DNA from: Macrocybe gigantea
Taxonomy: Eukaryota > Basidiomycota > Agaricomycetes > Agaricales > Callistosporiaceae
Assembly (NCBI GenBank): GCA_011319805.1
Contig: SJRY01000260.1
Span: 479,323-543,322 of the forward strand
Length of the DNA stretch: 64,000 nt
Direction of reading: 5' to 3'
The notes beneath the pieces are model-generated. The model was not told the DNA's origin. It did not search any database and saw only the letters and a program-made list of their open reading frames with translations. Shown here one piece after another: positions 54,950 through 64,000 of the stretch; positions within the stretch are counted from its first letter, which is position 1, and every line of letters starts with the position of its first letter. The position numbers and the translations under genes are program-made.

Positions 54950-57176
54950 CACCACTTCTCTGCATTACAATAGCCCCCCAAGACTTCCAAGACTGCTTCC
55001 TCTGCTACAGCACCTGTCTCTACTGGTACCAGGTCAGCCTCTGCTGCCACCAAGTCCTCTGAAGCTGGCCCAGTCACCAGATCTGCCTCAGCCATAGCAA
55101 AACCTGTATCCACAGCCAAACCCAAGTCCAGGCAAGGCAAGGCTGGCAGATAAGTCTTTGATCTGCTCAGATCAGATGGATCTCTCAAGATCTTCTCTGA
55201 TCTTCCAGTAAAAAGACCTCAGCTCAGCGCATCTATGAGGATGCCTTGGCTGATGCAGCTGGGCAGCCTCAGCTGACTTGGTATGTTTCTTGTCATTGTA
55301 TATTTATTCTTTATTGATCCTATTTTGACAGTGGAATTTCCATTGCACCACCATGCAGGCATGTCATTTCTGCTGCTGTGAAGAAAAGTGTGGGTAAAAA
55401 GGTGAATGAGAAGACTGATCAAGATAGTGAGGATGAGGGGAGAGAAGAAAAATAATCTAATGAAACTGAAGATAAGATTGTTTTATCTTTATTTTTTTTT
55501 TTTTTTGAAATTTTGACACAAAACTTTGAAATAATTTTAGATGAAGATGACAATGATCAGAACAAGGAGGAGAACAATGAGAGGAAGAAAGGCAAAGCAA
55601 AAGCAAAAGGGGTGAAAATGCCAGTTAATGATGGTGCATCTTTTTGTTATTTTATTTAATTTTTTTTTTTAAATTGAAAAATTATCTTTCTTGTTTAGGC
55701 TCTGATGAAGATATTGAGGAAAATGATGAAGTAGTCAAAGACCAAACCCAGAGTGAGCTTTGTTCATTTTTTCATAATTTCTATAGGTTTTTCTGAATTG
55801 TTTTAGTCAATTTTCTCAGATGATGAGTTAGGCTCTGATGAGGATGATGACATGATGGATAAGGATGTAGATGCAGAGGAGAAGGAAGGGGAGGAAGAGA
55901 ATAAGGTGGTGGTGGCTGAAAACAGCTCTAAGGCTATCAATCAGGGCAAGTTTTTGTTCTAATCTTGCAATTTTCTATTTAAAAGTTTTTAGATGACAAT
56001 ATAGCTGTTGATACTACTGATACACCTACAAAAGATGCCTTTGAGGCTACCCCACATGGTAAAGATATCAAAAGAAAGGATTGGGCATGCAGCAATTCTG
56101 ATTCAAGTAAAAGTGAAATTCATATAGCTAAGTCATCACACCATTCAACCTCTCATAGTACTGCTACATCTTTCAACTATCAAGATGATTGATCTCTGTC
56201 TCCAGTAGAGCCCCAAGGCTCTTCTTATGCCCAAGATTGTCTATTCCGAGGCAGAGCTATTGGAAATGCACCCAATATTGCCAATCTTAGTATATTATTT
56301 GAGTTATTCTAATAAATGTGATACCAACAAGTTATTTTAGACTGCTTGACTCTTGCCTCTGACTCTGGTCAATCTGCAAAGAGTCAGGTTCTTGTAGATC
56401 CCTCTCAGAATAAGTCTGCTGAGCCATTTGCTATGAAGGCCCCATTTGAACCTGATCTTAGTGTTGTCTTGTAAAACCTGAGTAGTCATTATTCTCTGAT
56501 TTCAAGTATATCTCTTGTTATTTTAGACATAACCATATTCTCATCAAATCTACTCTATTACAGGGTCTAATAGTCATATTTTTGTCAATGAAGAAGAATA
56601 CTGGTCTCTCAAGGGTCATTTGGATCAAATTATAGGAGAAAATGAAGAAGCTGCATGGATTTCTTATAATAACATTATGACTTTATTAATTTGCATTGTA
56701 ATTTTTCTTTTTTATATTTAATACAAGTTAATAATTGAAATTTTTGCATAGGAATCTGATGCTAGTGGCTCAACCACTGGTAACACCACTGGCTCTACAT
56801 CTTCTACATCAGGAAGTGTCTACCACCATCTCAAGGCTAGATCTGTGGAAGAGTGGATTACACATATGCTTCAGATTCCTCTAGGTTTGACAGACTATAG
56901 CAAGCAAAATCTGTGCTTTTCTTTTGAGAAATATCTAGCTATTCAAAATGCCATGCAAGGTATGAAGAATTTGGCAAAGATTGGAAAATGGACAGACAAG
57001 GTATGTTTTTTATATTTTTCTTATTTTATGTGAATTTAATTATATTCTAGATTCCTAATGATCTTGTTGTTATCAATATCTTTGCATCAAAGTCATCATA
57101 TTATACTTACTATTGGAAGCACTTTTCTGAGGCCATAGACCATGAAGACATTCTTGGCTGGTTGAAAGGTGAAGAT
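54950..57176 (+). pseudogene. Multi-exon gene, 5' part, disrupted by B3
   Basis: Forward open segments with splice-like borders include KTSAQRIYEDALADAAGQPQ (about 55205) ending at GTATGT, several acidic exons near 55540, 55700, 55820 and 55995 (for example DEDDNDQNKEENNERKKGKA), and a Ser/Thr-rich part. An exon at about 56755-57000 (VYHHLKARSVEEWITHMLQI, FEKYLAIQNAMQGM) ends at GTATGT. The last exon before B3 reads DLVVINIFASKSSYYTYWKH and GWLKGEDG. Two stops (near 55455 and 56191) and an ATAAGT donor suggest decay or wrong exon limits. I recall similar W/K-rich ends in mushroom transposon-linked proteins, but the family is not identified. Confidence 0.45.
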
Positions 57177-57496
57177 TGTTACAGACGCCGCCCAAAGGAC
57201 TATTCATTTTCTTATCTTATCTTTCCCACATCCCTTATCTCCCCCATCATGCTGCGCAGCGCGCAGCCATCGAGTCATCTCACTTCCCTAGTCATCCTGA
57301 GTCATCTCCTTCCAGTCTTACTCATCCGCAGTCCACAGCATTGCGCAGCCCATGGTCCGTGCTCGAGTACTGTAGTGTATATAAGGACTCCCAGATGTAC
57401 CAGTAACGCTAGGCTTAATATTCCTTTTGCCATCATCTCAAGACCACTCTCGCACTTAGTCTGCCCGAGTCCTTCTGAGATTCGTCTAGCCTAACA
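57177..57496 (+). repeat. 5' LTR of B3
   Basis: 320 bp with TATATAA at 57378-57384 and the predicted RNA start at 57411 (AGGCTTAATAT, 57411-57421). Confidence 0.95.
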
Positions 57497-57498
57497 AG

Positions 57499-57509
57499 AT
57501 ATTAAGCCT
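57499..57509 (+). promoter_or_regulatory. B3 self-priming primer-binding site
   Basis: ATATTAAGCCT, 2 nt after the LTR, an exact complement of 57411-57421. Confidence 0.8.
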
Positions 57510-58158
57510 CGTCGAGACTCGCTCAGACTCACACACACACCACGTCACGCTTTATCAAAGACTTGATCAACATTCGACGACAAGCGGTCGCCGACCCAGC
57601 GAGCACTAGCACGAGCGACGAGAGCACTTGGCTCAGAGAAGTAGACCAGACATTGCAGTCCACGCCATTCGCAGAGACAGTCCACGCCATCCGCAGAGAC
57701 ACTAGCAATCCAAACAAACGAAAGAGAGAGCGCACGCCTACACCAAGTAGCGACGACGAAGAACAGGCATTTCTGAGAGAGTTTGCCTTCACCACCACAG
57801 ACGAGCCCGCTGAGATCCTCAGCGAAGGAGCAGCACAACTCATTACAGAACTCTTCCTAGAAGGAGAATACGGGATAAGCCCAGAAGAGCTGTGGTCAGA
57901 CCAGAATCTTCTTGCCGAAGAAGAGGACGAACCCATCCGCAAGAAAACGAGAGAAGAACGAACACAAGCCCGAGATTTTAGGCGACAACAGATGAGAACT
58001 ATAATCGCCGAACACAGGAGGAAGACATACTGATACAGAGAGGGCACGACGCACAGAGCATACGACAGAACCAACGAGAACGACACCAGAGTCAAGGACA
58101 CACAGGAACGAAACCGCCGAATCCCTTCAGAGGACCAATCCGCCGAAGCACTGCATAA
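57506..58158 (+). pseudogene. B3 ORF1, one base missing
   Basis: It matches B2 ORF1 residue for residue (one A to T change in AQLITELF) until a missing base at about 57992 (ACAGATGAG where B2 has ACAGATCGAG). This shifts the frame and creates an ATG that B2 lacks. After the shift the original frame continues to the shared TAA at 58156-58158. Confidence 0.7.
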
Positions 58159-59318
58159 GGAGAGAATCGCACCACCGTGGCGAAAGTAAGCAACAGCGAC
58201 TGGGACGAATACTATCGGTGGAGGGAGCGAAAAGGATTACCAAAGACAACCGGACCGACCGCCGCAGAGTGGGCCGATTTTGAACAAGCTTGTAGAATCG
58301 CAGGAGTCGACCTAGACTACTGGAAAGAACAGAGAGAGGAGCGAAGACAGAAACAGCTCCAAGAACAGCAAGCCCAAGTACAAGCACAGCAGACCCAAGA
58401 ACAACAGATCCAGGAACAGGAAGACCAAGACCAAGAGAACGACGAAGAAAACCCCCAAAGGATGACGACAGAATACAAGGGAATCATCGCCGACCCGAAA
58501 TCCTTTACAGGAGATCGAACATCCTTCGATATTTGGTGGAGAAAGATGAAACTCTACATAACCGCACATGGGACCTCACGGATACACAGAAGATTGGAGC
58601 GGTCCTGTCTAGAATGACCGACGGACCCGGAGCCCACTGGGCATCAAAGAAGATCGACACCACTACCAACCAAAGCACATGGGCCGACTTCATAACCGAG
58701 ATAGAGACACGATTCAGCAACGTCATGTCGCCATCACAAGCAGGAAGCAAACTATTCAACATCAGACAGGGAAACCGACCCATCGACGAATTTCTGGATG
58801 AATTCGTAGACCTCGCAGGGAAAGCAGGAATGACAGGAACAGCCCCTCGTTTCCTACTCGAGAAGAGCTTAAACCGAAGGACAGCAGAAGCCGTACACTC
58901 AATCTCCACACTTCCAACAGATGGAGATGAATATATCAAGACAGTTCGAGCAATTGGACGAAACATCGATGAACACAGAAATGTGATGAGAGGAGAATTC
59001 ACAAGCAATCAGCGCAAGGCCGGAAATCCAAGCCGAGGAGCAGGACAGGCCATGGAAGTCGACAAAGTACGAAGCAACAACTGCTTCAACTGCAATAAAC
59101 CAGGACACATTTCACGAAACTGCCCGGAACCACGAAAAGGAGCAGCAAATGTCACATGTTTCAACTGTGGCTTAAAAGGACACTATGCACGAAACTGCAA
59201 GAAGAAGAAGAAAGGAAAATCCCGGGTCAGAGAAGTGAAAGAAGAAGAAGGAGAGGACGAAGAAGACAAGGATGAAGAAAGCTCTGACAAAGAGGGTTTT
59301 GCCGAAGGGTCCGACTAG
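58159..59318 (+). pseudogene. gag: B3 gag, one base missing
   Basis: The Gln-rich N-terminus and MTTEYKG (ATG near 58462) are followed by a missing G at 58570 (ATGGGACC). Then 58533-59318 is open through the capsid-like part, two CCHC knuckles (59082-59123 and 59157-59198), the Lys patch and the acidic tail to TAG 59316-59318. Confidence 0.8.
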
Positions 59319-62300
59319 GAGGTGCTAAATCGCGACCCATACAACTGAAACAGACTCGCTTCGATACCGGATGTAGATCATCCCATACTCTGAAATACAC
59401 CATTCCTGCCAAGCGATCTGAAGCACCAAGAAAAACCATCCAAGGGGACAAACCACCAAAGAGGAAAGAGCTCGCAGTACCAGCGAGGATACGAACCGAA
59501 AAGGAATCACAACGATAACACCAGAAGTCGATAGCGGAGCGGATAGGACCTGCATCAACACCGCGATAGTAGCAAAAACAGGACTGAAGACACGACGAAT
59601 CAAGAAGATTCCCATCATAAATGCAGACGGATCACCCAATCGTCAGAAAACAGCAGACCGAGTAGCGGAGGTCCACATCGACATTAAAGGACACAAGGAG
59701 CATATGGAAGCCATCGTACTCGATATCGGAAAAACCGACATGCTACTGGGACATGACTGGCTTGTCTACCACAACCCAACAATCAAATGGAGGACAGGAG
59801 AGATTGTCTTCGATAGATGCCCCAAAACTGCAAAATAAACCACCAGACGATCAAGATACAGAAGGTGGCTGAACCAGCGAAAACCACAGCCAGCGACAAG
59901 ACAGGAACCCAGATACCCCCATATCTGATCAGATTCAAACACCTCTTCAAGGAGAAGAACTTTGATCGCTTACCAGACCACAAAGAATGGGACCATGAAA
60001 TAAACTTAACGAAGGATGCACCCAAAACGATACCGAGCAAGGTCTACCCGATGACACAGAAAGAGCTAGAGGAACTAGATGCCTTCGTCGAAGAAGGATT
60101 ACGAACAGGAAAAATACGCCCATCGAAATCACCTTACGCAGCACCCTGCTTCTTTCGCAATAAGAAGGATGGAAGCAAGCGACTCATCCAAGACTACCGG
60201 GAAATAAACAAATATACGGTCAAGGACAAGTTTCCACTACCACGCATCAGCGAGCTCCTCGACGTACTACAAGGAGCAAAGTACTTTAGCAAGATCGATA
60301 TTATCTGGGGGTACAATAACGTGCGCATCCGGAAAGGGGACGAATGGAAGGCAGCCTTCCTAACAGCAAGAGGACTCTTCGAACCGACAGTCATGTATTT
60401 TGGGCAGTGCAACGCACCAGGCACTTTTAGCCGAATGATGGCGAGCCTCTTCCAAGACCAAATACGAAGAAGAGTGTGCATAATCTATATGGATGACATT
60501 ATAATCATCGGACGAACACGAGAGGAACTCCAAAAGAACACCATAGAAGTCATGGAAATACTGAACAAGAACGACCTATTCATCAAAGGACCGAAATGCG
60601 TCTGGGAATCATCGAAAGTCCCAGTACTAGGATACATCGTAGGAGAAGGGAAGGTAGAAATGGAACCAGAAAAGATCACAGCCGTACAATCCTGGCCAAC
60701 CCCAAAGACGAAGAAAGAACTACAAAAGTTCTTGGGATTCACGAACTTTTACCGACGATTCATCAAGGGATATGCAAAGGTCGCTAAACCCCTGACGGAG
60801 TTGACTGGAAACAAAACATTCCAGTGGACAGACAAGCAACAAGGCGCTTTCAAAGAACTGATCCAACATATAACCTCAGCACCCATTCTAGCACTACCAC
60901 AGACAGAAGGAAAATTCCGAGTCGAAACGGACGCCTCAGGATATGCCATTGGAGCGGTACTATCACAACAGCAGAAAGGACTATGGCATCCGATCGCATT
61001 CATTTCGAGATGCATGACCCCAGCGGAACAAAACTACGAAATCTACGACAAGGAACTTCTTGCGATAATGGTCGCACTAAAGACATGGAGACAATACCTC
61101 CTCGAAGCTCGAGAGAAGTTCGAAATATTGACGGATCACAAGAACCTATCATACTTCCGAAGCCGCAGCGACTCAATTCGAGACAGATTGGCTGGTACCT
61201 GAAATTACAGGAATACGACTACGAACTACGACACGTACCAGGAAAGGCGAATGGAAAAGCGGATGTCCTGTCACGAATGGCAGGATATGAAGAAAACCTA
61301 GCAGAGAAGGACGACATACAAATGATCAAAGAAGCAGCATTCATTCGACATCTGGAAGAGAATAATGAACGAGACTTCGAATTTATGATGTTCGAGGACG
61401 AACACCCACAGAAAGAAGAAGCAGAAAATAACGAAACAATACAAACAAGAGGAATCACGATGATCGAATCCTCAAGGATAGAACAAATTCGACAATGCGC
61501 ACGAAGGGAAACGATCGTAACAACAGGACTGAAGGAAAAACCACACTGGTTCACAGAAGACGACCACATCGTATATGTAGGAGGAAAATCTATGTTCCTC
61601 CAGACAACAAACTGAAGGAAAACATCATGTTTGAACACCACGACACACCCATCGGAGGACACCCAGGGCAATACCGCATGCACGAGCTCATAAGCCGCAC
61701 CTATTGGTGGCCATCAATGCTGACAGACATCAAGAAGTATGTCAATGGATGCGAAACATGTCAGCGAAACAAAATCATCCGACAAAAGAAACACGCACCC
61801 CTGCACCCGCACGAAGTCCCACAACAACCATGGGAAGATATCGGAGTAGATCTCATAGGACCGCTACCCAGCTCGAACGGCTTTAACGCCATCGCCGCAG
61901 TCACAGACCGCCTGACCAAGATGATCCACCTAGTTCCCACAAAGACCGAACTCACAGCAGAGGTCTCGCACGACTATACCGAGACAACGTGTGGCGGCTT
62001 CATGGAATTCCACGAAAGATCATCAGTGATCGAGGACCCCAGTTCGCAGCACGATTCATGACAGCACTTCTAAAATTACTCGGAACAAAGCAAAACCTAT
62101 CAACGGCCTATCACCCACAGACAGATGGACAGGCGGAGCGATCCCACCAAGAAACGGAAGCCTTCCTCAGAAGCTTCACAAACAACCTACAGGACGATTG
62201 GGCAGAATGGATAGCAATTGCAGAGTACCAATACAATGACAAAGCACACCAGGAACGAAGGAGACACCATTCTACCTCAACTATGGAATGCACCCCTGGA

Positions 62301-62937
62301 AGGGAGAGCCGCAGACGACAGAAGGGAATAACCCCGCAGCAAAAGACTTCGTCAAAAGAATGAGCCAAATACGAAAGGAAGCAAATGCCGCGCTGCAATA
62401 TGCACAAACACGAGCCAAAGACAATTACGATGCGAGACGAAAACCTGCCCGTGAATACAAGAAAGGAGATAGAGTATGGCTAGAAGCCACCAATATCACA
62501 GTCAATCGACCATCAAAGAAGTTATCGGCACTCCGATACGGACCGTTCAAGGTGGTTGAAAAGAAAGGAGCCTCGGCATATCGCCTGGAACTCCCAGCAT
62601 CATGGCAGCTGATACACCCCGTGTTCAATGAAACACTGCTCACGCCTTACAAAGGACCCCGTTTCAAGATACAAGAGCGACCATCACCACCACCCCCTGA
62701 AATCATAAATGATGAAGAAGAGTACGAGATAGAAGAGATCCTAAAAAGGAAGAAACAAGGGAGGGGACACTATTCCTGGTCAAATGGAAAGGATACGGAC
62801 ACGAAGAGAACACATGGATCAAAGAGAAGGAGCTGGGGAATGCGCAGCAAGCTCTAGACCACTTCCTAAAGAAGACTGCGAACCAGGATAAAAGGATCAC
62901 GACAAGAGGGAAGAAGACCAAAAATCGCACTTCATGA
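59315..62937 (+). pseudogene. pol: B3 pol, nearly complete, single-base deletions
   Basis: Pol enters in the -1 frame at CTAGGAGGT. The protease DSGA lies at 59530-59541 and the RT YMDD at 60486-60497 within a 461-codon open frame (59817-61202). RNase H (TDASGYAIGAVLSQ), integrase (HHDTPIGGHPGQ, CETCQRN, SNGFNAIAAVTDRLTK, YHPQTDGQAERSHQ) and chromodomain follow, ending at TGA 62935-62937. Breaks are single-base deletions near 59505 and 61160 (both shared with B2) and near 59827, 61590, 61962, 62252 and 62765 (private). Confidence 0.85.
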
Positions 62938-63331
62938 CCACCAACGCCCCCATCAGCATCGACAGCAGCGAGGGCAGCCGCGCACCTACCCCCAACCGCC
63001 CAAGCGACCTCGAGAATCTGGCAAGGATTCTCAATGCTAGCGACTACATGGACCCCCTCGCCATCACACTCGGCGCATATATGCGCTATGTTATGACCGT
63101 CCGCACGCACCTCTGGACCGGGAGAACCCCTGATGGGACCGGCCCCACTGCAGCTGAACGTATCGCCTTCGCGAAGCAATGGAAATGCTTCGCACAGAAA
63201 ACCGGCGGCTTAAACTCCTCGCCACCACACTCCACCACATTCGCGCCTATAATGAAGAGCTCATTCATACATGGGCCCCGCGTGCCGCGACCGCCTGGGA
63301 GACCAATACTGGGTGGGGACAGCTGGACTAA
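62934..63331 (+). pseudogene. B3 ORF3, one base missing
   Basis: ATG at 62934 overlaps the pol stop as ATGA. The sequence equals B2 ORF3 until one base is missing at about 63167 (TATCGCCTTCGCG where B2 has TATCGCGCTTCGCG). The expected stop TAA is at 63329-63331. Confidence 0.75.
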
Positions 63332-63355
63332 GGTTTTTCGCGAGGACGCGAATCT

Positions 63356-63368
63356 AAAGAGAGGGTGA
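63356..63368 (+). promoter_or_regulatory. B3 polypurine tract
   Basis: AAAGAGAGGGTGA directly precedes the 3' LTR. Confidence 0.85.
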
Positions 63369-63689
63369 TGTTACAGACGCCGCCCAAAGGACTATTCATT
63401 TTCTTATCTTATCTTTCCCACATCCCTTATCTCCCCCATCATGCTGCGCAGCGCGCAGCCATCGAGTCATCTCACTTCCCTAGTCATCCTGAGTCATCTC
63501 CTTCCAGTCTTACTCATCCGCAGTCCACAGCATTGCGCAGCCCATGGTCCGTGCTCGAGTACTGTAGTGTATATAAGGACTCCCAGATGTACCAGTAACG
63601 CTAGGCTTAATATTCCTTTTGCCATCATCTCAAGACCACTCTCGCACTTAGTCTGCCCGAGTCCTTCTGAGATTCGTCTAGCCTAAACA
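63369..63689 (+). repeat. 3' LTR of B3
   Basis: 321 bp. It equals the 5' LTR apart from one extra A near the end (CCTAAACA). Confidence 0.95.
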
Positions 63690-64000
63690 AAGATGGGATA
63701 ACAGATAGCAGCATTTTTGGTCCAGGCATACATCCCTCTTTTGATGCTTTGCGAAAGGTTTTAGATGAGCAGAAGAAAAGACTCAAAAAGAAGAGGCAAA
63801 GAGGGCCAAATCTCATAAAAAAAAGCATTCTATCTGCTATGTAAGTCAATGTAATAAATATATACCTGAAATTTGATTGCCATATTTTATATTTGCATTT
63901 TTTTTAATTTTTTTTTTTGATCTAGTTTTGAAATATCCAGATGGATTATCTCCTTTATATTCCAGCTATTGGCAACTCTGGGATCTCTATTACCATCACA
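63690..64000 (+). pseudogene. Multi-exon gene, continuation after B3
   Basis: Removing B3 and one copy of aagat joins GWLKGED to GITDSSIFGPGIHPSFDALR in frame. The exon goes on with a Lys/Arg-rich segment (KKRLKKKRQRG) to a GTAAGT at 63841. An intron to TCTAG at 63925 fits, and another exon runs to the window edge. The clean junction shows that B3 entered an exon. Confidence 0.55.

Larger units (their letters stand above)
57177..63689 (+). mobile_element. Family B, copy 3 (B3), young, inside an exon
   Basis: The LTRs are 320 and 321 bp and nearly identical. The perfect duplication aagat (57172-57176 and 63690-63694) and the retained CpG content mark a recent insertion. ORF1, gag, pol and ORF3 are present. 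About ten single-base deletions, most in runs of A or G, break the frames. Confidence 0.95.

Noticed and set aside
54883..55188. Reverse 101-codon open frame
   Set aside because: The forward strand shows exon-like Ser/Thr/Ala-rich sequence with neighbouring exons; the reverse frame looks like its shadow.

Overview
The window looks like a filamentous basidiomycete (Agaricomycete) genome. Only the first 602 bases carry a GC-rich, undamaged host exon. Almost everything else is nested transposable elements in an AT-richer background where CpG sites have decayed to TpG/CpA. The organism call rests on the transposon families (chromodomain Ty3/gypsy elements with Tf1-type self-priming, and a Plavaka-like DNA transposon of a type I know from Agaricomycetes), on short introns with GTAAGT/GTATGT donors, and on protein families I recall from mushroom genomes. 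No search was run.

Layout. 1-602: 3' exon of a host gene. 1676-15299: Ty3/gypsy copy A1 (+), TSD atccc/attcc, interrupted by B1 (4433-10952, +, TSD tcgta). 15328-30624: an old, CpG-depleted reverse copy B4, split by a Plavaka-type DNA transposon (16571-25545) and carrying an internal inversion (about 29200-30487). The Plavaka element holds a decayed transposase, an open GATA-finger ORF and two decayed reverse-strand genes. 30625-36100: decayed multi-exon genes. 36103-36354: decamer minisatellite. About 36400-51475: a LINE-type element split by A2 (37862-50990, -, TSD aaggg), itself split by B2 (39802-46311, -, TSD cagaa), giving three levels of nesting. 52028-53242: a 1.2-kb tRNA-like SINE (-) with a 14-bp TSD. 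About 53800-54660: C-rich minisatellite. About 54950-64000: a multi-exon gene disrupted inside an exon by B3 (57177-63689, +, TSD aagat).

How the elements work. Both LTR families encode Gag with CCHC zinc knuckles, aspartic protease, reverse transcriptase, RNase H, integrase and a C-terminal chromodomain. Both place an 11-nt primer-binding site 2 nt after the 5' LTR that is complementary to the predicted 5' end of their own RNA, the arrangement known for Tf1/sushi elements. Family B adds three unusual traits: an open leader of about 1.05 kb with no ATG, containing ORF1 (about 198 codons) and a TAA in frame with Gag that all four copies share; Pol in the -1 frame; and a 132-codon ORF3 that overlaps the pol stop as ATGA.

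Relative ages from CpG decay and LTR divergence are B2 and B3 (youngest), then B1, then A1/A2, then B4. Single-base deletions break the frames of B2 and B3 at mostly private positions, often in homopolymers, so assembly error must be excluded before calling these copies dead.
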